From assembly GCA_964629645.1 (NCBI GenBank), contig CAZVSU010000018.1, positions 1 to 35,357 of the forward strand: a stretch of 35,357 nt of DNA, written 5' to 3'. Positions 24,005-31,602 of this stretch are shown here, piece after piece (positions within the stretch are counted from its first letter, which is position 1; the number at the start of each line of letters is the position of its first letter). The position numbers and the translations under genes were made by a program. This DNA comes from JAAKFL01 sp964629645. Lineage in GTDB: Bacteria; Chlamydiota; Chlamydiia; Chlamydiales; SLFE01. The notes beneath the pieces were generated by a model, which worked only from the letters and a program-made list of their open reading frames with translations, made no database searches and was not told where the DNA came from.

Positions 24005-25162
24005 TCAGCGACCTTTTTTTAAATATTTACCCCAATGAACCAAGACAGTACAGAGCGTCAGCAAGATTGACCGACACCATGTCAGGGTCGTTATGATTGA
24101 GGACGTCAACCGCTTGACACATCCGGTCATAAAGATTGCTAAGACTTTGAGCCAAAAGATCAGTCGCTTCAAAAAAAGACCAAAAATCCGCTCGTAAGCG
24201 ACTAAAAAGACGTGTAAGACGGACCTCGCAGCTTTGAGCCCCCTTTCGAATTTCCCTTTTGCCCAACCCTTAAAGCGGCTGAATCCCTTATTGACAGAGT
24301 CTCTTACTTTCAAGGCCGCTTTTTGGCCCATTTTAGAGATCTGCTTAAGACTAAACGTGATAGGAACAAGGGCGAACGAAACAGCGTGAATCGAATGCTC
24401 GGCAACGGAAATAATTTGTTTGCCGATTTCGCTCGAGGCCCATTTTTGCTGCTCAACAAACTTTTCAAACTTGCTTTGCAGCCATAACTTAATCGGCTTG
24501 GAAAGCTCATTGATCTCTCGAATCAAAGCTTTTGCGGCCGAAGCGGCCGCCTTTTTCCATTCTCTTGTTTTTTCTTTCAATGCCGTGTAACTCCGTCTGA
24601 AAGCGTTATCAGCGAAAAGGATGCGGCCTCTACCCATTCCCGTCCATTTAACGAAGGGCCGGACAACTAAGCGCAAAAAACGCTCTGCGACTATTTTTTT
24701 AGCGCGATGCGTCAATTGTCTTGCCGATTTAGCCACGACATCAGCTAGTTGCTTTCCATATTTTTGAGCCATCGAAATCGAAGTGAAAAACACTCTGGCA
24801 GTCGCCTTAACGAAACGAGACGCTGCTCGAGTCATCCTCTGGGTCACAGACGGCCTGCGAGACGCCCTTTTTTTCTTCTTTTTTGTCGTTCGCGTTGCAG
24901 GGGTGGTCTGAACAAATTGCAGTTTTGCCAAAAGGGTCTTGATAAACCGGGAGACCGCGCCGCTCGGCATGCTTTCGGCGTCTTCACCGGCCATTTGATG
25001 TTGTTCGAGAAGGGAGATCGCCAGCTCGAGATCGTCATCATTTAACGCTTCGATCACATCTTTTGGCAAATCGGGTTTTCCCGGCCTGACAAGCCCCTTG
25101 GCCGACACTTGATGACCAGTGGTAAAATGGCTGTAGGATTTGAGACTATCTGTTGGCTGCAT
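24005..25162 (-). CDS. Very basic protein of unknown function with C-terminal hydrophobic helices
   Basis: 385 residues with a large excess of Lys and Arg. The N-terminal 80 residues are mixed; a lysine run (TTKKKKKRASRR) follows near residue 95; the middle is a series of amphipathic, Ala/Lys/Arg-rich helices; the last 90 residues have hydrophobic segments (RSVLHVFLVAYERIFGLFL, FWLKVLAIFM, SILLTLCTVLVHW). No signal peptide and no recognised family. AGAAG is a weak ribosome-binding site. It is convergent with the kinase gene and divergent from the tiny-gene unit. A DNA-binding, membrane-associated or secreted effector role could all be imagined; none is supported by a motif. Confidence 0.65.
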   Translation of the reverse strand: MQPTDSLKSYSHFTTGHQVSAKGLVRPGKPDLPKDVIEALNDDDLELAISLLEQHQMAGEDAESMPSGAVSRFIKTLLAKLQFVQTTPATRTTKKKKKRASRRPSVTQRMTRAASRFVKATARVFFTSISMAQKYGKQLADVVAKSARQLTHRAKKIVAERFLRLVVRPFVKWTGMGRGRILFADNAFRRSYTALKEKTREWKKAAASAAKALIREINELSKPIKLWLQSKFEKFVEQQKWASSEIGKQIISVAEHSIHAVSFALVPITFSLKQISKMGQKAALKVRDSVNKGFSRFKGWAKGKFERGLKAARSVLHVFLVAYERIFGLFLKRLIFWLKVLAIFMTGCVKRLTSSIITTLTWCRSILLTLCTVLVHWGKYLKKGR

Positions 25163-25372
25163 GTCTTCTCATTATAAAATTTACACTATGATACCATAGA
25201 TTAGACTAAAGATCAATAATCTATATTTTATTTATACAACCTTAATTATTTTTAAACTCGATGGACTCGTTAAGAGGTCCCCTAGTTAAATAACTTCCAG
25301 TATTTAAGATTGTCCTTATATATAAAATCAAACATCAAGCCCCTTTGTCTCGAAGCAACCGAAGAATATCGC

Positions 25373-25401
25373 TTGCATCAAACGTGCCTCCCTCCTATAA
25401 T
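25373..25401 (+). promoter_or_regulatory. Near-consensus sigma-70-type promoter
   Basis: TTGCAT, a spacer of exactly 17 bases and a perfect TATAAT. It lies 39 bases ahead of the first of two tiny genes and gives a leader of about 33 bases with a GGAGG ribosome-binding site. It is among the best promoter matches in the window and suggests high expression. Confidence 0.8.
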
Positions 25402-25440
25402 TTAGGACTCAAGGTCGAAAAAATTCGGAGGATACCTTCC

Positions 25441-25614
25441 ATGACAAGAATGAGCAAACAGGGAAAGCGACGCGCCGTTTCTCCAAGACGCCCCCGTCCG
25501 GCATCTGAAAAAACAGGGCCAAAAAAAGACGCTTTACCCAACGGTTACAAAGAACATGCCAATGCAGTTGACGGCGACGCTGCCTCTTCTGTATTTATCC
25601 CCAAAATCAAATAG
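25441..25614 (+). CDS. Small basic protein of unknown function
   Basis: 57 residues, rich in Arg, Lys and Pro in the first half (KRRAVSPRRPRPASEKTGPKK) and ending VFIPKIK. It is probably disordered or nucleic-acid binding. The ATG has GGAGG nine bases upstream and a strong promoter before that; a longer in-frame reading from upstream is excluded by the promoter position. It is followed after 11 bases by a second tiny gene. I recall two tiny genes at the same place, ahead of ybeY, in Chlamydia (CT421.1 and CT421.2), but cannot confirm homology. Function unknown. Confidence 0.7.
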   Translation: MTRMSKQGKRRAVSPRRPRPASEKTGPKKDALPNGYKEHANAVDGDAASSVFIPKIK

Positions 25615-25625
25615 AGGATCACACA

Positions 25626-25784
25626 ATGTCTCGACACCCCAGTTACGGAAAGTCAAATAAAGGCAACGTAAAGCGCAACGTACTCAAACGATACGAGCGA
25701 ATCGCTGTCTTGAAAAAACTTGGACGTTGGAAAGAGGAAGAAAACAAACGAGTCACTGGTCTTCCCAAAACACCCGTTATTTAA
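25626..25784 (+). CDS. Small basic protein of the Verrucomicrobia-Chlamydiae type
   Basis: 52 residues: it opens MSRHPSYGKSNKGNVKRNVL, then KRYERIAVLKKLGRW, and closes VTGLPKTPVI. This matches my memory of a tiny basic protein conserved in Verrucomicrobia and Chlamydiae (NCBI model TIGR04137), whose length and high charge resemble ribosomal proteins. GAGGA lies seven bases upstream. A strong terminator starts seven bases after its stop, closing the two-gene unit. It is easily missed by gene finders because of its size. Ribosome or RNA association is a guess from composition. Confidence 0.82.
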   Translation: MSRHPSYGKSNKGNVKRNVLKRYERIAVLKKLGRWKEEENKRVTGLPKTPVI

Positions 25785-25790
25785 CCAATC

Positions 25791-25817
25791 GGCTGGGTTC
25801 TTCCCAGCCCTTTTCTT
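25791..25817 (+). terminator. Intrinsic terminator
   Basis: GGCTGGG, a five-base loop and CCCAGCC form a perfect 7-bp stem followed by CTTTTCTT. It closes the tiny-gene unit and ends only three bases before the ybeY start codon. Confidence 0.85.
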
Positions 25818-25820
25818 ACC

Positions 25821-26285
25821 ATGAACGTCATCATACAAAACGAACAAAACGATTTAGCGATTGATCTTACATCAATTCCGCCGATCGTCGAAGAAATCAT
25901 CCGACATGAAGGACACCATGCCGACGAGGTCTCCATCAATTTTGTTGATGAAAGCACGATCTGCACTCTACACGAACGTTTTTTTCAAGATCCTAGCTTC
26001 ACTGACTGCATTTCTTTTCCTCTAGAAAGCCCCGGAACCGGGTATCGGGTCTTAGGGGAAGTATTTGTTTGCCCGCTGGCAGCTTTATCCTATGCCGATG
26101 GCTCCGGAGGCGATCCTTATGAAGAAGTTCTCCTTTACCTTATCCATGGGCTGCTTCATATCATGGGCTATGACGATCTCAAAGCTGGTGATAGCCGCCG
26201 CATGAGAATAGCGGAAAAAAAACATATCGATCATCTCAAAGCGCTCAACCTCAAAGTAAAACCTGCTCAACATGACGAGAACTAG
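25821..26285 (+). CDS. ybeY: Endoribonuclease YbeY (rRNA maturation factor)
   Basis: 154 residues. The metal-site signature reads HGLLHIMGYDD, where the family pattern is H-G-x-L-H-L-x-G-Y-D-H: the first two histidines are present but the third ligand is Asp. DCISFPL and LGEVFVCP match the conserved TDVLSFP and LGDIviS positions. YbeY takes part in 16S rRNA 3-prime maturation and ribosome quality control. The start codon follows a terminator hairpin by three bases and has no ribosome-binding site, so translation must rely on read-through mRNA that unfolds the hairpin, or on an internal promoter. The next gene follows after 27 bases. Confidence 0.9.
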   Translation: MNVIIQNEQNDLAIDLTSIPPIVEEIIRHEGHHADEVSINFVDESTICTLHERFFQDPSFTDCISFPLESPGTGYRVLGEVFVCPLAALSYADGSGGDPYEEVLLYLIHGLLHIMGYDDLKAGDSRRMRIAEKKHIDHLKALNLKVKPAQHDEN

Positions 26286-26312
26286 CCGCTTTGCTATAAA
26301 GGAACTTAAGAG

Positions 26313-27674
26313 ATGTTAATTGGGGGCGCTTTGATCTCCGCCGTTTACGTTGGCGTTTGTTTACTCATCCTTTTGGCTCTATTCGCTTTGGCGGCAACCA
26401 ACCAAGCCCTAAGAAAGCTGCACCGAACGGAAAGGGCTAAAATCCCTGCTCTCTTCAACGCGCATTTTTACTTCCAAAATGTCCATAAGAGGGTCTTTAA
26501 AAACGATGATTACGATACAGTATTTTTCATCGTCATTTGCTCTCAAGGAATCGCGCGTTTCTTTTATGTTTTTTTCGCTCTTTTATTCTTCCGCCATCTG
26601 GAGATCTTCCCGTTTAACACAGAGCCGCTTTACACCTTGCCTCTTCTGTTTGCAACCGGACTTGGTTATATCGCTGCCATTATTCTCTATTTTTTTATTG
26701 GTGAGATGATTCCAAGATATTATGGATTTAAGCAGCCGGAAAAAGCGATCTTTCGTTTTTCTGGCATCTCATCGGGGGCTATGATCCTCTTTATCCCTCT
26801 TTCCTACCCCCTTCTTGCGCTCTACCGCCTTTTTGCAAAATCAGCTATGGCTCACGAACTTTCGGAGCCGCAGCTTCTTGTCAAACAAGAGCTCATCGAA
26901 ATGATTCAAGATGCCGATACCGGTGTCTCACTCGACCAGCTCGATAAGGAGTTGATCGAATCTGTTGTGACCTTCAGAAACCGGATTGCCCGAGAAATCA
27001 TGGTTCCGCGCGTCGATATATTTGCCCTTCCCGGAAAGACTCCCATAAAAGACGCGGCAAAGCTTTTGTACGAAGAAGGGTATTCCAGAGTCCCTGTTTT
27101 TAAGAATTCTGTTGACGAAGTCATCGGTATTTTGATGTATAAAGACATCCTGCTCAAGTATATGGAGTTTGCCGACGACCCGACTAATCCCAACATTTTG
27201 TCAGCCCCCATAGAGACGATTGTTAAAAATACGATGTACACTCCTGAGACTAAGCGCATCACCCACCTCCTCCAGGAATTTAGAAAAAAACAGCTTCACC
27301 TCGCGATTGTCGTCGACGAATATGGAGGAACAGAAGGCATTGTGACGATCGAGGATATTCTTGAAGAAATTGTCGGAGAAATCGCCGATGAATACGACGA
27401 AGACACCGAGCTTTTCCATGAGCTTTCCAAAGGAAGCTGGATCGTCGATGCCCGCATGTCGATTCTCGATATCGAAGAGGAGCTCGACATCAAAATTCCC
27501 CAGGATGCCGACTATGACACCATCGGCGGCTACATCTACCACCGAACAGGTTCAATTCCTTCGCGCGGCTTCTTAATCGACCATGACGACTTTAAAATCG
27601 AAGTGGTCAAGTCAAACGAGCGCGGCGTTGAAAAGGTTAAAATCTCTTCGAAACAAGCTGAAACGAATGCGTGA
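26313..27674 (+). CDS. CNNM/CorC-type membrane protein with CBS domains
   Basis: 453 residues. A DUF21 membrane domain with about four helices (starting LIGGALISAVYVGVCLLILL; GEMIPRYYG is its conserved GEhiPK-like motif) precedes two CBS domains: REIMVPRVDIFALPG through YSRVPVFKNSVDEVIGILMYKDIL, and LHLAIVVDEYGGTEGIVTIEDILEEIVGEI. The C-terminal CorC_HlyC domain follows (DYDTIGGYIYHRTG). The family includes magnesium-efflux proteins and the misnamed haemolysins TlyC/HlyC. It follows ybeY as, I recall, in Chlamydia (CT422-CT423) and many bacteria. Its stop codon directly abuts a repeat copy. Confidence 0.93.
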   Translation: MLIGGALISAVYVGVCLLILLALFALAATNQALRKLHRTERAKIPALFNAHFYFQNVHKRVFKNDDYDTVFFIVICSQGIARFFYVFFALLFFRHLEIFPFNTEPLYTLPLLFATGLGYIAAIILYFFIGEMIPRYYGFKQPEKAIFRFSGISSGAMILFIPLSYPLLALYRLFAKSAMAHELSEPQLLVKQELIEMIQDADTGVSLDQLDKELIESVVTFRNRIAREIMVPRVDIFALPGKTPIKDAAKLLYEEGYSRVPVFKNSVDEVIGILMYKDILLKYMEFADDPTNPNILSAPIETIVKNTMYTPETKRITHLLQEFRKKQLHLAIVVDEYGGTEGIVTIEDILEEIVGEIADEYDEDTELFHELSKGSWIVDARMSILDIEEELDIKIPQDADYDTIGGYIYHRTGSIPSRGFLIDHDDFKIEVVKSNERGVEKVKISSKQAETNA

Positions 27675-27824
27675 CTAGGGGACGTTTTCAAATTTCGAAT
27701 TCTAAGCCGCCGGGATGAGCCGATCTCAATCGGCTCAATATTAAGATATAGAGCAAATTGAGATCGGCTCATCGCGGCGCTTATAATGCCGAATTTGATC
27801 AAAAACTTTTTATAAGGTGTACTA
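27675..27824 (+). mobile_element. Hybrid palindromic MITE-like element
   Basis: From TCGAATTCTAAGCC to the right end GGTGTACTA this copy follows the element at 19622 closely, but its left 25 bases are replaced by CTAGGGGACGTTTTCAAATT, the other repeat family seen at 13696 and 31467. The central stem is GATGAGCCGATCTCAAT / ATTGAGATCGGCTCATC: one T-A pair of the 19622 copy is a C-G pair here, changed on both arms. It begins right at the stop of the CNNM gene and may act as a terminator or mRNA-stabilising hairpin before rny. Confidence 0.87.
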
Positions 27825-27867
27825 GACCCTCTTCCTCTTTAATTCGACATCTCCTATTCTTCCCGGT

Positions 27868-29427
27868 ATGAGCAGTGAACAGGTCACCTCAATCATTTTT
27901 CTTATTCTCTCAGGATTTTTAGCCGGCGGACTTGCCATGTGGCTCTACACGCGGCTTCGTTTGGGCAGTTTTCAGACCCTTGCCAACGAGATCATTCAAA
28001 AAGCGGAACTTCAAGCTCAAATTATTGAAAAAAACACAGACCTTGAAGTCAAACTGAAACAAGAAGATCTCCTCAGAAGAACCGAAGATTCCCTCGCGCA
28101 AAAGAGGCAAAAGCTTGTCATTGTTGATGAAAGGCTTAAAGAAAAAGAGGATAAGCTCGAAAGGCGGATGAGCCTTGTTGAAAAAAAACTGCGCGATATC
28201 GACAAACGAGATGCTATTTTACAAGCGAGGCGGGAACAGTTCGATCACGATAAAAAAGATTTGGCCGAAAAGAAAAAGCAGCTCCTTGCCGCACAGGAAG
28301 AAATGGCGGGGCTGACTAAAGAAGAAGCGCGAAACGTGCTGCTCGAAAATGTTTCAAATGAAATCAAACAGGAAACAGCGGCTCTTATCCGTAAAAACCA
28401 ACGGGAAGCCGAAGCTGAAGCCGATCGGATGGCAGAAAACATTATCTCGACTGCGATTGGTCGTCTCGCAGTCTCGACCGTTTCCGAAACTTCAGTCGTC
28501 ACGGTCCCGCTTCCTAGCGACGATATGAAATCAAGGATTGTCGGAAGAGACGGGCGTAACATCCGCGCCCTAGAAAGGCTTTCAGGAGTCAATTTCTTGA
28601 TTGATGAAACGCCGGGCGTTGTCGTGATTTCCGGCTTTGATCCCATCAGAAAAGAAATCGCAAAAACAGCTTTAACCGAATTGGTCAAAGATGGCCGCAT
28701 CCATCCTTCCCGTATTGAAGAGACGATCGAAAAGGCGAGGCAAGCTGTCCATAAGCAGATCAAAAAACACGGAGAAGATGCCGCTGTCAGAGTGGGCGCT
28801 GTCGACCTCCACCCCGACATTCTTGAACTGCTCGGGAAGCTCAAATACAGAACAAGCTTTGGACAAAATGTACTCGATCATTCTTTAGAAGTTGCCTACC
28901 TCATGGGAATCATGGCATCTGAGCTTGGCCTCAATATTTCGAGAGCGAAAAGAATCGGTCTTCTTCATGATATTGGAAAAGCGCTCACACATGAAGTAGA
29001 AGGGACACATGCTCTTATCGGGCGAGATTTTGCCCTTAAGAAGGGGGAATCGGAGGAAATAGCAAACGGCATAGGCTGCCACCACGAAGAGATTCCCCCC
29101 ATAACTGTCGAGGGCGCTCTATGCGGCCCTGCTGATCAAATTTCAGCTTCCCGTCCCGGAGCTCGTGTTGAAGCTGCCGAAGAATACTTCAAAAGGCTCA
29201 AACACCTCGAAAACATTGCCTATGGATTTCCCGGAATCGAAGAAGCCCACGCACTGCAGGCGGGGCGCGAAGTGAGAATCGTCGTGATGCCCGATATGAT
29301 CGACGACAACGGCGTTTTGAACCTAGCGCGAGATCTTTCCAAAAAAATCGAGAGTGAACTCAATTATTCAGGCAAGATTAAAGTGACGGTGATCCGTGAA
29401 AAAAGAGCTGTCGAATACGCCCTTTAG
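27868..29427 (+). CDS. rny: Ribonuclease Y
   Basis: 519 residues, the usual size. An N-terminal membrane helix (about 8-27) is followed by a long charged coiled coil (40-170), a KH RNA-binding domain with GRDGRNIR at 226-233, and an HD domain with the catalytic His-Asp at 367-368 (LLHDIGKALTHEVEGTH). RNase Y starts bulk mRNA decay at the membrane. The ATG has no strong ribosome-binding site. The palindromic element just upstream is probably transcribed into its leader if it shares a promoter with the CNNM gene. Confidence 0.95.
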   Translation: MSSEQVTSIIFLILSGFLAGGLAMWLYTRLRLGSFQTLANEIIQKAELQAQIIEKNTDLEVKLKQEDLLRRTEDSLAQKRQKLVIVDERLKEKEDKLERRMSLVEKKLRDIDKRDAILQARREQFDHDKKDLAEKKKQLLAAQEEMAGLTKEEARNVLLENVSNEIKQETAALIRKNQREAEAEADRMAENIISTAIGRLAVSTVSETSVVTVPLPSDDMKSRIVGRDGRNIRALERLSGVNFLIDETPGVVVISGFDPIRKEIAKTALTELVKDGRIHPSRIEETIEKARQAVHKQIKKHGEDAAVRVGAVDLHPDILELLGKLKYRTSFGQNVLDHSLEVAYLMGIMASELGLNISRAKRIGLLHDIGKALTHEVEGTHALIGRDFALKKGESEEIANGIGCHHEEIPPITVEGALCGPADQISASRPGARVEAAEEYFKRLKHLENIAYGFPGIEEAHALQAGREVRIVVMPDMIDDNGVLNLARDLSKKIESELNYSGKIKVTVIREKRAVEYAL

Positions 29428-29553
29428 CGATCGCCTCCCCCTTATTTAGAGGCTTAAGCCTATCTTATCTTCTTTTCTTCCCGACGTCTTAAACGGGACT
29501 TGATTTAGAAACTTCTATTCAGGCAAAATGTGGGGTCAAAAGGAGATAGTGCC

Positions 29554-31470
29554 ATGCGACGATCAATCTGTACTTGTGAACCCGCTTCAGCCCTTGCGGG
29601 TGAGTATAGAACCTGGAAGTTCATCTTCACCCCTGCTTCAGCGCTTCCGGAAGGGACACTTCTTCTTTTCGATATGAACACAAACGGCCGTCCTATTGAC
29701 TGGGAGGTCCCCTCGACCAATCTTAAAGACACGGAAAATGTCATATTTGCGAAAACAGAAAAGGGAAAGCCCATTGAGGCAAAAGAAGTCTTTGGCGCTC
29801 AGGATATTGTCCCTAAATTTCAATTCACCCTCCCCTCAAAAGTTCCAGCCGGCACGCCGATCACAATATTCCTCGGCGATCCCAAAGATAAGAAATGGAG
29901 CCCCAACGAGAAAGGGACTCAAGCCCAAACAAACTCTCAAAGAAGACGCCCTTTTTATCTCTACATCGACACATCCGGCAAGGGGAAGTTCGATGAGCCG
30001 GAAACCTTCAGCTTAGACGTCAGGGGAAACGAGCTTCATAACATCAAAGCCATTACTCCGTCTTTTGTCGCAAAGAATAAAAGGTTCGACATCATCATTC
30101 GGTTTGAAGACCAGTTTGGCAACCTGACCAGCAGCACGCCTTATGAAAATAACCTCATTGAACTGACGCATGAACATTTGCGTGAAAACCTGAGCTGGAA
30201 GCTCTTTGTTCCCGAAACCGGCTACATCACGCTCCCCAACCTTTATTTTAACGAAGAAGGGGTCTACACCATACAATTGAAAAATGGCGAACCGAAAGAA
30301 ATCTACCGATCCCCTCCAATCAAATGCTTCTCGGAACCAAAGACCCAACTTTTCTGGGGTACCCTCCATGGGGAATCCGACCGGGTTGATTCAACCGAAA
30401 ATATTGAAAGCTGCCTCCGCCACTTCAGAGACGAACTCTCTTACAACTTTTTCGGGGCGTCTCCTTCTGAATGCAACGAAGAAACTCCCAACGAAATCTG
30501 GAAACTCATCACAACAAACATCGCCGAATTCGACGAAGAAGATCGATTCACTACTTTCTGCGGCCTTCAATGGGATGGAGAGCCGGGATCCGAAGGGGTC
30601 CGTCAGATCGTTTTTGCTAAAGAGCAAAAGCAAATGATGAGAAAAAAAGATAACAAATACAACACACTCAAAAAAATCTACAAAGCCTTTTCACCAAAAG
30701 AAATCATCTCGATTCCAATGTTCACAATGGGAAAAGGAAGCCATTTCGATTTCAAGGATTTCAACCCCGAATATGAAAGAGTTGTTGAGATTTACAACTC
30801 TTGGGGAAGCTCTGAGTGCGCACAAAAAGAAGGCAACCCCTATCCCATTAAGCCGACAAAAAAAAGCGGTGTCGCCGAAACAGGAGCGGGATCGGTGATC
30901 GACGCCTTAAAAAAAGGGTGTCGATTCGGCTTCGTCGCCGGAGGACTTGACGACAGAGGCGTCTTTTACGATCTTTACGACGACGAACAGACGCAGTATC
31001 CTCCAGGGCTGACGGCAATCCTGACAAAAAACCATAGCCGGGAATCGATGTTCGATGCTCTTTATCACCGCTCGTGCTACGCGACAACCGGCGAACGTAT
31101 GATCTTAGGCCTGTTTATTGCCGGCGAACCAATGGGCTCCGAAATCAGTACTGCAGATAAGCCGGGACTTTTGGTCAATCGCCATATCAGCTGTTATGTT
31201 GCGGGCACCAAGAATTTGACTAAAATCGAATTGATCAGAAATGGCGACGTGATTCACACAGTGGATCCGGAAAACTTATACCATATCGACTTCACTTACG
31301 ACGACATGGTGTCTTTGCACGATATCGCTATAAAGGGCCAAGAACACCCGTTTGCGTTTTACTATCTCCGCGCTATGCAAGAAGACGGACATATGGCCTG
31401 GAGCTCTCCGATCTGGGTCGATCTTCTACCACCGGCAAAAAAAGAAGGGAAAAAAGGAGCCAAAGGCTAG
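29554..31470 (+). CDS. DUF3604-like protein with degenerate PHP-type motifs
   Basis: 638 residues. The N-terminal 260 residues are beta-rich with no signal peptide. From residue 267 the sequence FWGTLHGESD matches the DUF3604 opening FWGDLHxHT, and later features of the family are VAGGLDDRG, LYHRSCYATTGERMIL and MAWSSPIWV. In active PHP-like proteins the first motif is H-x-H; here it is HGE, so one metal ligand is lost, and the usual Asp before it is Thr. The start has AAGGAGA seven bases upstream, which excludes an ATG eight codons earlier. The stop codon TAG is supplied by a repeat copy. Substrate and activity are unknown. Confidence 0.75.
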   Translation: MRRSICTCEPASALAGEYRTWKFIFTPASALPEGTLLLFDMNTNGRPIDWEVPSTNLKDTENVIFAKTEKGKPIEAKEVFGAQDIVPKFQFTLPSKVPAGTPITIFLGDPKDKKWSPNEKGTQAQTNSQRRRPFYLYIDTSGKGKFDEPETFSLDVRGNELHNIKAITPSFVAKNKRFDIIIRFEDQFGNLTSSTPYENNLIELTHEHLRENLSWKLFVPETGYITLPNLYFNEEGVYTIQLKNGEPKEIYRSPPIKCFSEPKTQLFWGTLHGESDRVDSTENIESCLRHFRDELSYNFFGASPSECNEETPNEIWKLITTNIAEFDEEDRFTTFCGLQWDGEPGSEGVRQIVFAKEQKQMMRKKDNKYNTLKKIYKAFSPKEIISIPMFTMGKGSHFDFKDFNPEYERVVEIYNSWGSSECAQKEGNPYPIKPTKKSGVAETGAGSVIDALKKGCRFGFVAGGLDDRGVFYDLYDDEQTQYPPGLTAILTKNHSRESMFDALYHRSCYATTGERMILGLFIAGEPMGSEISTADKPGLLVNRHISCYVAGTKNLTKIELIRNGDVIHTVDPENLYHIDFTYDDMVSLHDIAIKGQEHPFAFYYLRAMQEDGHMAWSSPIWVDLLPPAKKEGKKGAKG

Positions 31471-31499
31471 GGGACGTCTTCACATTAAACCCGCAACAG
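31467..31499 (+). repeat. Copy of the GGGGACGT..TTCA repeat family overlapping a stop codon
   Basis: CTAGGGGACGTCTTCA is identical to the first 16 bases of the repeat at 13696. Its TAG is the stop codon of the DUF3604-like gene. Downstream, ACCCG and CGGGT can pair across seven bases. Its placement at the 3-prime end of a gene resembles the copy at 27675. Confidence 0.65.
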
Positions 31500-31602
31500 C
31501 CGGGTCATGAACACAAACCTTCACTTCAAATAAACAATAGACACCGTTATTGTTATTTCGTAAACTTCCAAACTCGGCGAGTAAGGAATAAGGTTAGGTG
31601 TC

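Noticed and set aside
23985..24020. Terminator with GTCG/CGAC stem followed by seven Ts after the histidine kinase
   Set aside because: The stem has only four pairs around a long loop, and the T-run is explained by lysine codons of the convergent gene.
28245..28844. A 199-codon minus-strand frame inside rny
   Set aside because: Its Ser-rich, low-complexity product is typical of an antisense shadow of a Glu/Lys-rich coiled-coil gene.
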